This document shows, in pieces, positions 43,349-51,840 of a stretch of DNA of 64,000 nt. The DNA lies in assembly GCF_023715885.1 (NCBI RefSeq), contig NZ_JAMBOY010000001.1, positions 806,001 to 870,000 of the forward strand. The letters run 5' to 3'. Source of the stretch: Microbacterium hydrocarbonoxydans. GTDB taxonomy: Bacteria > Actinomycetota > Actinomycetes > Actinomycetales > Microbacteriaceae. Positions within the stretch are counted from its first letter, which is position 1; every line of letters begins with the position of its first letter. The notes beneath the pieces were generated by a model, which searched no databases, was not told the DNA's origin, and saw only the letters and a program-made list of their open reading frames with translations. The position numbers and the translations under genes are program-made.

Positions 43349-44083
43349 TCACACCGTCGGGAGCCGCCCGATGAGCGGATTGGTGTCGACCGGGTCGACG
43401 ACGATCCCGGTCACGGCCTCGAGCTCCAACACGGGGTAGTGCGAGGTGGCTCCGATCTTCTCCTCGCTGCCCAGCACGTACGTGCGTCGGCTGCGGGCGG
43501 CCACGGCGCGCTTCGTCGCGGCATCGTCGAGGCGGCCGGTGGTGAGGCCGTTCTCGGGGTCGATGCCCGTGACGCCGAGGAAGAACGCGTCGGCGGCGAG
43601 GTGCTGCAGGGCCTCGATCGCCAGCGGGCCGCTCGCGACGAGCGAGTGCCGCGACAGCTCGCCGCCGATCAGGACGACCCGCGCATCGGAGTGCTCGGCG
43701 ACCGCGAGTGCGACGGCCGGACTCGGAGTGATCACGGTCAGATCGGCGCCGGCGGGCATCATCCTGGCCATCGCGAGCGTGGTGGTGCCCGCGTCGAGGA
43801 CGACGGTGGATGCCGGGGTGATCAGCTGCACCGCCCGTCGCGCGACCCGCTCCTTGCTCGCCGAGGCGAGCCTGAGGCGTTCCTCGACGGGGCGATCGGC
43901 CGCGGGGACGGGCAGTGCGCCGCCGTAGACGCGGACGAGCTCGCCGGCCTCGGCCATCTCGCGGAGATCGCGGCGGATCGAGTCCTCCGACAGAGACAAG
44001 TCGCGGGCGACATCCTTGGCGACGATCTTTCCGTCACGCCTGAGAATCTCGCGCAGGTGCGACTTCCGCTGGGCGCTCAGCAT
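43349..44083 (-). CDS. DeoR/GlpR family transcriptional regulator
   Basis: 244 residues from ATG 44083. The N-terminal helix-turn-helix includes the family's S-E-D-S-I-R-R-D-L near residue 30. The C-terminal sugar-phosphate-binding domain contains D-A-G-T-T near 95 and G-G-E-L near 145. It converges with GPP34 (13 nt) and is divergent from the DUF4406 gene. The probable effector is a sugar phosphate. The operator may be the palindrome at 44113-44126. Confidence 0.88.
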   Translation of the reverse strand: MLSAQRKSHLREILRRDGKIVAKDVARDLSLSEDSIRRDLREMAEAGELVRVYGGALPVPAADRPVEERLRLASASKERVARRAVQLITPASTVVLDAGTTTLAMARMMPAGADLTVITPSPAVALAVAEHSDARVVLIGGELSRHSLVASGPLAIEALQHLAADAFFLGVTGIDPENGLTTGRLDDAATKRAVAARSRRTYVLGSEEKIGATSHYPVLELEAVTGIVVDPVDTNPLIGRLPTV

Positions 44084-44112
44084 TCCTCTGCCTTTCGAGA
44101 GTTTCACAGAGT

Positions 44113-44126
44113 TGCACGTTTGTGCA
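44113..44126. promoter_or_regulatory. Palindrome between DeoR and DUF4406 genes
   Basis: TGCAC-GTTT-GTGCA, close to both start sites and just before the TACAGT -10 box (44137-44142) of the downstream gene. A plausible DeoR operator. Confidence 0.5.
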
Positions 44127-44149
44127 CGGTTAACGATACAGTCCTCGAC

Positions 44150-44506
44150 ATGAACACACCACTCCTGATCCTCATCGCCGGCCCGTACCGTTCCGGGACC
44201 GGCGGAGACCCTGAACTCATCGCTCGCAACCTCGCACGCCTGGAAGAGGCGGCGGCACCCATTCACCGCCTCGGGCACGTCCCGATGATCGGGGAATGGG
44301 TGGCGCTGCCGATCCTGCGGGGGCTCGACGAGCGCGAAGCCGGGGAGGGCGACGTCATGTACGAGACGGCACGGCGTCTGCTGCAGCATTGCGACGCCGT
44401 GCTGCGCCTGCCCGGTGCCTCAGCCGGTGCGGACAAGGACGTCGAGATCGCGCACGAGCGGGGGCTGCCGGTCTACCGCTCGATCGACGAGGTCCCCGCC
44501 GCCTAG
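44150..44506 (+). CDS. DUF4406 / nucleoside 2-deoxyribosyltransferase-like protein
   Basis: 118 residues. I-A-G-P-Y-R-S near residue 9 and the A-D-K-D-V-E-I-A-H-E-R-G-L-P-V-Y tail are typical of nucleoside 2-deoxyribosyltransferase-like DUF4406 proteins. TACAGT ends 7 nt before the ATG (leaderless). Possible role: nucleoside or sugar-nucleotide salvage under DeoR control. Confidence 0.75.
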   Translation: MNTPLLILIAGPYRSGTGGDPELIARNLARLEEAAAPIHRLGHVPMIGEWVALPILRGLDEREAGEGDVMYETARRLLQHCDAVLRLPGASAGADKDVEIAHERGLPVYRSIDEVPAA

Positions 44507-45405
44507 ACGGCGAATCGCACTCCGGCGAGCCGCTCGGCCGCCGCCCAGAGGGCGGCTCCCGTCGACCGCGACCGCACCTCGTCAGAAGCGCGAACCCGCC
44601 GGGGCGCGCCGCGGAACTCGAGCGGGCCGCCCGGCCCCCAGTAGTCGCCGCCGGTGGCATCGGGCGACGTCGACGCGTGCACGATCGGCGCCGCGCCGGC
44701 ATCCTTCCCCTGCACCATCACGCGGGTCGGCGCGGCGAGCAGACGGGTGAGCGGCCGAACCGGAGCGAGGCTGTCGCGGGCCGGGGTGAGCGGGTCGACC
44801 GCGTAGCCCGGGTGCGCGCAGAGGGCCGAGCGTGCGGTGCCGCGCCAGCGTCGATCGAGTTCGAAGGTGAGGGCCATGAGCGCCGCCTTCGAGCGTCCGT
44901 ACTGACGAAGCGAGGCGCCGGTCCACGGGTCGTCGAGCGTCTCAGGGGCGATGCGCGCGAAGCGGTGCGCGATCGATCCGACCGCGACGACGCGGGCGTC
45001 CGGCGTCAGCGAGGGGAGAAGCTGCGCCAGGAGGGCGAAGTGGCCGAGGGCGTTGGTGCCGATCATGAGGTCGTGTCCGTCGGCGGTGCGCTCGCCGCGG
45101 TCGGCCGCTTTCACTCCGGCGTTGCAGATCACGCCATGCAGCGGCTCGTCGACGCGCGCCGCCGCCGCGGCGGTGCTTGCGAGGGATCCGAGATCGAGCG
45201 AGAGGATGCCGACGTCGGCGCCCTCGACCTGCTCGCGGATCGACCGCTCGGCCCTCGCCGCGCGCTCGGCCGAGCGGCATCCGAGGATCACGCGCGCGCC
45301 GCGGGCGGCGAGCAGCTCGGCGCACCAGTATCCGATGCCGGCGTTCGCACCGGTGACGAGGACGGTGCGGTCGACGAGGTCGCGTGCGTGCGGGGTCGGG
45401 GTCAT
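44503..45405 (-). CDS. SDR family NAD(P)-dependent oxidoreductase
   Basis: 300 residues from ATG 45405. Cofactor loop T-G-A-N-A-G-I-G near residue 17, N-A-G near 90, and a Y-G-R-S-K catalytic motif near 165. It resembles the retinol-dehydrogenase-like SDRs. TAGGTT ends 6 nt before the ATG. Substrate unknown. The 3' end overlaps the DUF4406 stop by 4 nt. Confidence 0.88.
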   Translation of the reverse strand: MTPTPHARDLVDRTVLVTGANAGIGYWCAELLAARGARVILGCRSAERAARAERSIREQVEGADVGILSLDLGSLASTAAAAARVDEPLHGVICNAGVKAADRGERTADGHDLMIGTNALGHFALLAQLLPSLTPDARVVAVGSIAHRFARIAPETLDDPWTGASLRQYGRSKAALMALTFELDRRWRGTARSALCAHPGYAVDPLTPARDSLAPVRPLTRLLAAPTRVMVQGKDAGAAPIVHASTSPDATGGDYWGPGGPLEFRGAPRRVRASDEVRSRSTGAALWAAAERLAGVRFAV

Positions 45406-45461
45406 CACTCCAACCTATGGTGCCCGGCCCCGGGGCTCGCCGCCTCCCGTAGCCTGGGCGC

Positions 45462-46094
45462 ATGACCACGCAGAGTGCACGAACGGCCCTCGAGGTCGCC
45501 GACTGGCGGCGGCGCGTCTTCGCCCTGTACGCCGCGATCCGCGAGGCCGACTCGCCCGAGGAGGCGCACGAGCTGTGGCGCATCGAGCGCGATGAGCTGC
45601 TGCTGCGGCACCCAGCCACTCCGCTCCTGCCCGATGACCGGGTGATCTTCGAGGGCGTGCCGATCGCCTCGTACGATCCGGAGTGGCGCTTGGAGCTGCC
45701 GATCCTCGACGCAGAGCCCGGCGGCTTCGAGTTCGCGACGGGCACCGATGGGGTGGTGCCGTTCGAGCGGATCGGGCTCGTCGAGATCCCCGGCGTGGGC
45801 AGCCTCGACGTCTGGCGGCTGACGACCTATGGCGGCGGGCTGTTCGTGCCGGTTCGCGACGCACTCGCCGGCAGGCCCGACGGCACGTACGGCGGCGGAC
45901 GCTATCTGCTCGACACGATCAAGGGCGCGGACCTCGGATCGGATGCCGGGCGCGGCACCGTCGTGCTCGACTTCAACTTCGCCTACAACCCGTCGTGCGC
46001 CTACGACCCGGCGTGGGCGTGTCCACTCGCGCAGCCGGGCAATGTGCTGCCGGTGGCGGTGCCGGTCGGCGAGCTGTACGTCGGGGGCGCCTGA
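45462..46094 (+). CDS. DUF1684 family protein
   Basis: 210 residues with the family's Y-G-G-G-R-Y-L-L-D-T and D-F-N-x-A-Y-N-P-S-C-A-Y segments near 140-180. Function is unknown; the Cys/Tyr-rich motif may bind metal. TAGCCT ends 6 nt before the ATG, and the gene shares a 56-nt divergent promoter region with the SDR. Confidence 0.85.
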   Translation: MTTQSARTALEVADWRRRVFALYAAIREADSPEEAHELWRIERDELLLRHPATPLLPDDRVIFEGVPIASYDPEWRLELPILDAEPGGFEFATGTDGVVPFERIGLVEIPGVGSLDVWRLTTYGGGLFVPVRDALAGRPDGTYGGGRYLLDTIKGADLGSDAGRGTVVLDFNFAYNPSCAYDPAWACPLAQPGNVLPVAVPVGELYVGGA

Positions 46095-46123
46095 CCGCGG
46101 CTGTTCGACCGTCCGCCGGTGGG

Positions 46124-47539
46124 TCAGGACAGCGACTCCGCCACGGCGCGCCAACGCCCGGTGAACTCGGCGGCTCGGTCGTCGGACCACTGCGGCTCGT
46201 AGGTCTGCGAGGGCGTCCACGGGACGATTGCCTCGTCGAGCGTGAGCGAGGGATCCACCGCGCAGCGGGCGAGGGCGGCGGCGCCGAGCGGTGTCGCGTG
46301 CTGCGACGGGTACACGTCGATGGGCACGCGCATGAGATCGGCGACCGCCTGCATGAGCACCCGGCTGCGTGTCAGCCCGCCGTCGACCCGCAGCCGCTGG
46401 AGCGGGGAGCCGAGGTCGGCCGACATCGCGCGGGCCAGCTCGGCCACCTGCGCCGCGATGCCCTCCAGCACCGCGCGCACCAGATGCTCGCTGCCGGTGG
46501 ACAGGGTCATGCCGGTGAACGTCGCCGTCGCGTCCGGACGCCACCACGGAGCGGCGAGTCCTGCGAGGGCCGGCACGCACAGCACGCCGTCCGCGTCGTC
46601 TGCGGCGACCCGGTCGAGGTCGGCGGCCGTGTCGATGAAGGTGAGCTTCTCGAGCCATCGCACCGCCGACGCCGCCGTGTACACCTGGCCGTCGAGGCAG
46701 TAGCTCGTCTGCCCGCCCTGCTGCCATGCCACCGACGACGAGAGCCCGGCGGCGGAGCGCACGGCCTCCGTACCGGTGTTGGCGAGCGGGAAAGCCCCGG
46801 TGCCGAACGTGCACTTGGCCTCGCCGGGCTGCAGGCAGTGCTGGGCGACGAGCGCCGCCTGCTGGTCGACGATCAACCCGCCGACCGCAGCGCTGCCGCC
46901 GAAGGCGGTCGTGGCGCCCGCGATATCGTCGGACGCGAGGATGCGGGGGAGCCGTTCGTCGGCGAGTCCGAACAGGTCGAGCAGCTCGGGGTCCCAGGCG
47001 GCGCTGTCGAGGTCGACCGCGAGGGAGCGGCTGGCGGTCGAGGCGTCGGTGACGAACTCGCCCGTGAGGCGGTGCAGCAGCCAGCTGTCGGAGGTCGTCA
47101 CGACGCCCTCGTGGGTGATGTTCCTGCGGATCCACGCCTGCTTGGGCGCCGAGAAGTACGGGTCGAGCACGAGTCCGGTGCGACGGGCGACGTCATCCGC
47201 GTGGCCGCGCACCTCGGCGCAGACCGATTCGGCGCGACGATCCTGCCACACGATCATCGGCGACAGCGCGGCGCCCGTGTCGGGGTCCCACGCGAGCACG
47301 GTCTCGCCCTGGTTCGCGAGGGTGACGATGTCGACCTCGGCGCTCGCCTCGGCGACCGCGGTGCGTCCGGCCCGGAGCACCGAGTCGAGCAGCGCCTCCG
47401 GATCCTGCTCGACCCCGCCTCCCGCCAGATACGTGGGCCGGACGGCCACCTCGCTGAGCGCGAGGATATCGCCGGATTCGTCGACGACGACGGCCTTGGT
47501 CCCCGAGGTGCCCTGGTCGATCGCGAGCACGGTGGTCAT
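46124..47539 (-). CDS. FGGY family carbohydrate kinase
   Basis: 471 residues from ATG 47539, overlapping the upstream oxidoreductase stop by 4 nt. N-terminal phosphate loop D-Q-G-T-S-G-T-K near residue 7 and the F-G-T-G-A-F segment near 260. It is in the glycerol/xylulose/erythritol kinase family. The substrate is not clear. It is the last gene of a GntR-linked cassette with an FAD oxidoreductase and an APC permease. Confidence 0.85.
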   Translation of the reverse strand: MTTVLAIDQGTSGTKAVVVDESGDILALSEVAVRPTYLAGGGVEQDPEALLDSVLRAGRTAVAEASAEVDIVTLANQGETVLAWDPDTGAALSPMIVWQDRRAESVCAEVRGHADDVARRTGLVLDPYFSAPKQAWIRRNITHEGVVTTSDSWLLHRLTGEFVTDASTASRSLAVDLDSAAWDPELLDLFGLADERLPRILASDDIAGATTAFGGSAAVGGLIVDQQAALVAQHCLQPGEAKCTFGTGAFPLANTGTEAVRSAAGLSSSVAWQQGGQTSYCLDGQVYTAASAVRWLEKLTFIDTAADLDRVAADDADGVLCVPALAGLAAPWWRPDATATFTGMTLSTGSEHLVRAVLEGIAAQVAELARAMSADLGSPLQRLRVDGGLTRSRVLMQAVADLMRVPIDVYPSQHATPLGAAALARCAVDPSLTLDEAIVPWTPSQTYEPQWSDDRAAEFTGRWRAVAESLS

Positions 47540-48720
47540 GACGGATGCTCCTCGTGCGCGACGGCACCCGGCAGCACGCCACGATGCTCGGCCGTGCGAC
47601 GCCACCACGGTCCGTTCGCGGCCGCAACCGGCGCCGCGGGCGTGGGCGGCTGCAGCGGACCCACCTCGATGCCGACCGCGGGGAGCAGCTCGGTCACGTA
47701 GTCGGCGATGCCGAGTGACGCGGTCAGGCCCGTCGAGCGGATGGCCGCGACATTGATCAGGCGGGCATCCTTCTCCGACGACCCGAGCACGTAGTTGCTC
47801 CCACGGCCGGCAGGGCGGAGCCCCGCGTAGCTCGCGATCGGCTCGAGGCCCTCCAGCGCGGGGAACTGCGTGACGGCCTTGGCGAGGATCTCGTCCCGCG
47901 CCTCGGGGCGCACCGTCCAGTCGTCCTTGTCGTCGAGGTCGACCGCAGTGGGACCCGCGATCACCCTCCCGTCGAGCGTGGGGAAGACGAGCACGCCCTT
48001 CGTACGCTTCGTCGGCACCGGCAGGATGATGCGGTCGAGCGTCGCACCGTCCGGCAGCTCGAAGACGAAGAACTCGCCCTTGCGCGGATAGATCTCGAAC
48101 GAGTCGTCGCCGATCAGCCCGGCTACGTCGTCGGCGTGCAGGCCGGCGGCGTTGACGACCACGGCGGCGGCGAAGCTCCGGCCGTCCGTCGTCTCGACCA
48201 GGATCGCGTCCTCGCGCGGCGTGAGCGCGGAGACACGCGCGTCCAGCTCGACCCGTGCCCCGGCGGCCACCGCCGACGCCGCGAGCGCCGCCGTGAACGC
48301 GACGGGGTCGCTGACGGACTCGCCCGGTACGAGCAGGGCGCCGTCGGACTCGCGGATCTCGACCTCCACGCCGTTCGCGGCGGCGCCGGCAGCGAGTGCG
48401 GCCACCGTCTCGGCATCCTCGTCCGTGTGCGGCACGAGCTCGGCGCCGCAGTGGATGACGGGCACGCCCAGCGCGTTGAGGATCGCCGGACGGATTCGGG
48501 CGGCGCGCAGGATCAGCTCGGTCTCGAGCTCACCCGGGGTCGAGTCGAATCCGGTGTGCAGCACGCCGGAGTTCGTGCCGCTCGCCGCGAGACCCAGCGC
48601 GCCCTCGGCCTCGAGGAGCACGGCATCCACTCCGCGGTGCGCGAGCGTGTAGAGCAGGGCCGACCCCACGATTCCTCCGCCGATGACGACGACGGGGAGG
48701 GCGGGAGAGGGGGAGTTCAT
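47536..48720 (-). CDS. FAD-dependent oxidoreductase (GlpA/LhgO-like DAO family)
   Basis: 394 residues from ATG 48720. N-terminal Rossmann loop G-G-G-I-V-G-S-A near residue 14, then T-N-S-G-V-L-H near 50. It belongs to the DAO family of glycerol-3-phosphate and 2-hydroxyglutarate dehydrogenases. The RBS is weak. With the adjacent FGGY kinase it could oxidise a phosphorylated polyol, as in the glycerol and erythritol pathways. The true substrate is unknown. Confidence 0.82.
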   Translation of the reverse strand: MNSPSPALPVVVIGGGIVGSALLYTLAHRGVDAVLLEAEGALGLAASGTNSGVLHTGFDSTPGELETELILRAARIRPAILNALGVPVIHCGAELVPHTDEDAETVAALAAGAAANGVEVEIRESDGALLVPGESVSDPVAFTAALAASAVAAGARVELDARVSALTPREDAILVETTDGRSFAAAVVVNAAGLHADDVAGLIGDDSFEIYPRKGEFFVFELPDGATLDRIILPVPTKRTKGVLVFPTLDGRVIAGPTAVDLDDKDDWTVRPEARDEILAKAVTQFPALEGLEPIASYAGLRPAGRGSNYVLGSSEKDARLINVAAIRSTGLTASLGIADYVTELLPAVGIEVGPLQPPTPAAPVAAANGPWWRRTAEHRGVLPGAVAHEEHPS

Positions 48721-48761
48721 GATGGTTCCACTTTCGCTGATTTCTCTGGAGGAGGGGCGTC

Positions 48762-50255
48762 TCACCGGGAGGCGGACGCGGTGTCGTCGTCGAAGGTGCG
48801 GTCGACGTCGGCCATGTCGGGCATGGTGAGTCCGCGGCGTCCGCGCGTCGCGAGCAGATACACGAGGTACGCGATGCCGATCACGAGCATGATGCCGACG
48901 TACAGCCGCGGCTGCTCGAACGAGACGTCTCGGAAGATGAGCAGCTCGTACACGAGCCAGACGCTGGCGAGGATCAGCACCGGCACCTCCCACCGGCCGA
49001 GCGAGAACCCCGCGCTCGCGGGAAGGGAGCGGCGCTTCACGATGTACAGCAGCACGGTGCCCGCGTAGATGATCGCCGGCAGCAGGGTCGCCGCCGAGAA
49101 CAGGATGAAGAGCGCGTCGCTCGTGCCGCTGAAGATCGCGAGGATCGCCTGCGTGATGACGAGGTAGCCGAGCGTCGCCGCCACCGGGGTGTGCCGGCTG
49201 CGGCTGACGCGGCGGAGCAGCTGCCAGGCGGGGAAGCGCTCGTCGCGCGACATCGCCCAGATCAGGCGGGTGCCGCTGAGCGTGATGACGAGGCCGCACG
49301 AGAAGATCGAGATGACGACGAGCACGAGCAGGATCTTCCCGACCACGGGGCCCAGCACCGAGGTGATGACGGTGGCCACCGGGGTCGCCGACTCCGCGAG
49401 CTTCGCGGTGTCGCCCGCGAGTGCGGTCACGGCGATGAGGAACAGCATCCCCAGCACACCCAGGGCGACGACGGCCTGCACCATGGCACGGGGGATGACA
49501 CGCTCCGGGTTCTTCGTCTCCTCGGCGAGGTTCGCGGCCGACTCGAAGCCGACGATCGTGAACGCGCCGAGCAGGAACGCGAGCGGGAACGGGCCGGCCT
49601 CGGTGAGTCCGCCGAAGTCCCAGTACCCCGCCTCGGCGACGGGCGCCGTGGCGAACAGCTGCGAGAAGTCGAGGCGCCCGAGCGCCGCACCGACGGCGAA
49701 CAGCAGCACGGTGATGCCGATCATGCCGATGATCTGCACGGTCACGGCGACCTCGTTGACGCGGTTGGTGACCTTGGTGCTCAGGGCGACGAGGATCGCC
49801 TGCAGCAGCATCACGAGGGCCGTGATGACCCAGCAGTTGGCGGAGCTCGGCGCGTAGCCGAACAGCTCGGGCAGGATCGTCGCGGCGATCGTGTAGTCGA
49901 CCGCGACCACCACGACGACGAGGAACGCGAACGAGATCCACCCGGTGAGCCAACCGAGGATCGGGTTGGCCAGGCGCGACACCCACTGATAGGCGTAGCC
50001 GCTGATCGGGATGCGGGCGGCGAGCGCGCCGAAGATGAGCGCGACCATGGTCTGACCGACGACGGCGATTGGCCAGGCCCAGATGCCGCGGGGGCCGCTG
50101 CTGTTGAGTACCGCCCCGTAGGTCGTGAAGATGCCGGTCGCGATCGAGACGAATCCGAAGGCGACGGCGAAGGATGCGTAGAGCCCGAGCTCCCGCTTCA
50201 TGCGGGTGCCGGTCGGGGCGGCGGGCGGGGCGATGGGAGCTTCGGGTGTTTCCAT
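48762..50255 (-). CDS. APC family permease
   Basis: 497 residues from ATG 50255 (GAAGGTCGAG RBS); the frame is open further upstream. About 12-14 membrane helices, with I-V-G-F-E-S-A near 225 and N-x-P-x-R-V-I-P near 240. It is of the GABA/amino-acid permease type. It heads the cassette with the FAD oxidoreductase and FGGY kinase, and is divergent from the GntR regulator. Confidence 0.87.
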   Translation of the reverse strand: METPEAPIAPPAAPTGTRMKRELGLYASFAVAFGFVSIATGIFTTYGAVLNSSGPRGIWAWPIAVVGQTMVALIFGALAARIPISGYAYQWVSRLANPILGWLTGWISFAFLVVVVVAVDYTIAATILPELFGYAPSSANCWVITALVMLLQAILVALSTKVTNRVNEVAVTVQIIGMIGITVLLFAVGAALGRLDFSQLFATAPVAEAGYWDFGGLTEAGPFPLAFLLGAFTIVGFESAANLAEETKNPERVIPRAMVQAVVALGVLGMLFLIAVTALAGDTAKLAESATPVATVITSVLGPVVGKILLVLVVISIFSCGLVITLSGTRLIWAMSRDERFPAWQLLRRVSRSRHTPVAATLGYLVITQAILAIFSGTSDALFILFSAATLLPAIIYAGTVLLYIVKRRSLPASAGFSLGRWEVPVLILASVWLVYELLIFRDVSFEQPRLYVGIMLVIGIAYLVYLLATRGRRGLTMPDMADVDRTFDDDTASASR

Positions 50256-50289
50256 GACTCGACCTTCGTTCGACGGCGGTGGATACAAC

Positions 50290-50301
50290 TGGTCTATACC
50301 A
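50290..50301. promoter_or_regulatory. GntR/HutC-type operator
   Basis: TGGTCTATACCA, which contains the HutC-family GT-N-TA-N-AC signature (50292-50299). It lies between the divergent permease and GntR genes. Confidence 0.7.
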
Positions 50302-50334
50302 AGGCACGGTAGAGCGGGCACGAGTAGCGTGTCA

Positions 50335-51084
50335 ATGGTGGGCAGGCGAGAGACGGAAGAATTCACACGGGCGAAATCTGGCGAGCCCGCCTACGTGCGC
50401 ATCGCCGGGGAGCTGCGCAGCCGCATCGACGACGGTGAGCTCACGCCCGGCACGCCCCTGCCGGCGGAACGCGACCTGAGCGTCGAGCTCGGTGTGAGCC
50501 GCATGACGCTCCGCCGTGCACTGGGCGTGCTCGAGAACGAGGGCCGTGTGCACCGCGACGCGACGCGCGGCACCTTCGTGTCGGAACCCCGCGTGCGCTT
50601 GAGGCTCGGCTCGTTCTCGCAGGAGATCGCCCGCGCGGGCGGCAACCCGGGAGCCGAGCTCCTCTGGGCCGAGGAACGACCGGCCGACGAGACCGTCGCG
50701 GCCGGGCTCGGCATCCCTGCCGGCTCGCCCGTCTACGCGCTCCGGCGCGTGCGGCGCTCGAACGACGAGCCCCTCGCCGTCGAGACGACCTACTACCGCG
50801 CCGATCTCGTACCGGGCCTGCTCGACGGCGACCTCGCCGGGTCGCTGTGGGACGAGCTGCGCGCGCGGTTCGACCTCATCATCGCCCGCACCTCGGCGGA
50901 GCTCGAGGTGGTGGTGCTGGATGCCGACGACGCGCGTCGTCTCGGCACGCGTCGTGCCGCGGGCGGACTGCAGCTGACGCGGCGTACGTTCCTCGCGGCC
51001 GGTGACTGTTTCGAGTTCGCCGTCGACCTCTATCGCGCCGATCGGGTCTCGCTCATCATCGACCGGGCGGTCGACGCGGAGTGA
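50335..51084 (+). CDS. GntR/HutC family transcriptional regulator
   Basis: 249 residues. GntR winged helix at about 15-80 (L-P-A-E-R-D-L-S, then V-S-R-M-T-L-R-R-A-L) and a UTRA ligand-binding domain at about 95-240. ATG 50335 or GTG 50338 (TAGCGT ends 7 nt before the latter). It probably represses the divergent permease, oxidoreductase and kinase cassette. The stop overlaps the HAD gene by 4 nt. Confidence 0.9.
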   Translation: MVGRRETEEFTRAKSGEPAYVRIAGELRSRIDDGELTPGTPLPAERDLSVELGVSRMTLRRALGVLENEGRVHRDATRGTFVSEPRVRLRLGSFSQEIARAGGNPGAELLWAEERPADETVAAGLGIPAGSPVYALRRVRRSNDEPLAVETTYYRADLVPGLLDGDLAGSLWDELRARFDLIIARTSAELEVVVLDADDARRLGTRRAAGGLQLTRRTFLAAGDCFEFAVDLYRADRVSLIIDRAVDAE

Positions 51085-51722
51085 TCACGGTCTTCGACCT
51101 CGACGGGGTGCTCAGCCGCGCCGACACCATGGCCACGCTGGTGCTCGCGCGACTCCGCACGCGCCCCTGGCTCGTCCTGCCCGTCGCGGTGCTCGCGCTC
51201 GCCGCAGCGCTCGCGCCGGCGGCCGGGTCGCTGCGCCCCCGATGCAACCGCGCCGTCGTGCACGTCGTGCTCTCCGGGGTGACGGAGTCCGAATACACGC
51301 GGCTCGCCGTGCGGGTCGCGCAGCAGCTCGCCGCAAGGCCCGACAACGTGCGACCGGACGTGCTGGCGGCGCTGCGCAGCGCGGTCGCCGACGGCGTGGG
51401 CGTCGTGACCACCGCGACCGAGCTCGCCCTCGCAGAGGCGTACCTGGAGGCTCTCGGCGTCGGGGGGATGCCGCTGCTGGCCTCCCGCTTCCGCTACTCC
51501 ACCCGCGGTCCGCGCTTCGCCGACCACAACGTGGGCGAGCGCAAGGCCGAGACGCTCGAAGAGGCTCTTCCGGGCGCGAGCATCGATACGCTCTACACGG
51601 ATTCGTCGAGCGACCTGCCGCTCGCCCGACGGAGCGGACGGACGATGCTGGTCGATGCCCGACCCCGCTCGGCGAGGGAGTTCGCACGCCACAACGTCCC
51701 GTTCCGGCCGCTCCGCGGGTGA
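51081..51722 (+). CDS. HAD family phosphatase
   Basis: 213 residues. Motif I F-D-L-D-G-V-L at 5-11 and motif IV D-S-S-S-D near 175; the hydrophobic cap (about 25-55) could be a membrane segment. It resembles phosphoserine-phosphatase-like HAD proteins. It is coupled to the GntR gene by a 4-nt overlap, so it may dephosphorylate a product of the cassette. Confidence 0.8.
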   Translation: MITVFDLDGVLSRADTMATLVLARLRTRPWLVLPVAVLALAAALAPAAGSLRPRCNRAVVHVVLSGVTESEYTRLAVRVAQQLAARPDNVRPDVLAALRSAVADGVGVVTTATELALAEAYLEALGVGGMPLLASRFRYSTRGPRFADHNVGERKAETLEEALPGASIDTLYTDSSSDLPLARRSGRTMLVDARPRSAREFARHNVPFRPLRG

Positions 51723-51763
51723 CCGGCAGGGCCCACGGAGGATGATCGCTCCGGCCTGGCGCA

Positions 51764-51775
51764 GTATACGTATTC
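51764..51775. promoter_or_regulatory. Operator A, candidate LacI-type site
   Basis: GTATACGTATTC matches the inferred palindrome GCATACGTATGC at 10 of 12 positions. It lies 55 bp upstream of operator B, about five helical turns, which would allow looping. Confidence 0.6.
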
Positions 51776-51818
51776 AAATTACCGCCTTCGCTCAAACATA
51801 GGCTTCCCTAACTTGACT

Positions 51819-51833
51819 GCATACGTATACCAT
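51819..51833. promoter_or_regulatory. Operator B over the -10 box of the second sugar ABC operon
   Basis: GCATACGTATAC (51819-51830) matches the inferred operator at 11 of 12 positions. It overlaps TACCAT (51828-51833), a -10 box that ends 7 nt before the ATG, so a bound repressor would block transcription. Confidence 0.7.
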
Positions 51834-51840
51834 CAGCGAC

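Noticed and set aside
48721-50307. Upstream extension (to 923 residues) of the FAD oxidoreductase frame
   Set aside because: The extension is a shadow of the APC permease in a different frame; the Rossmann start at ATG 48720 marks the true N-terminus.
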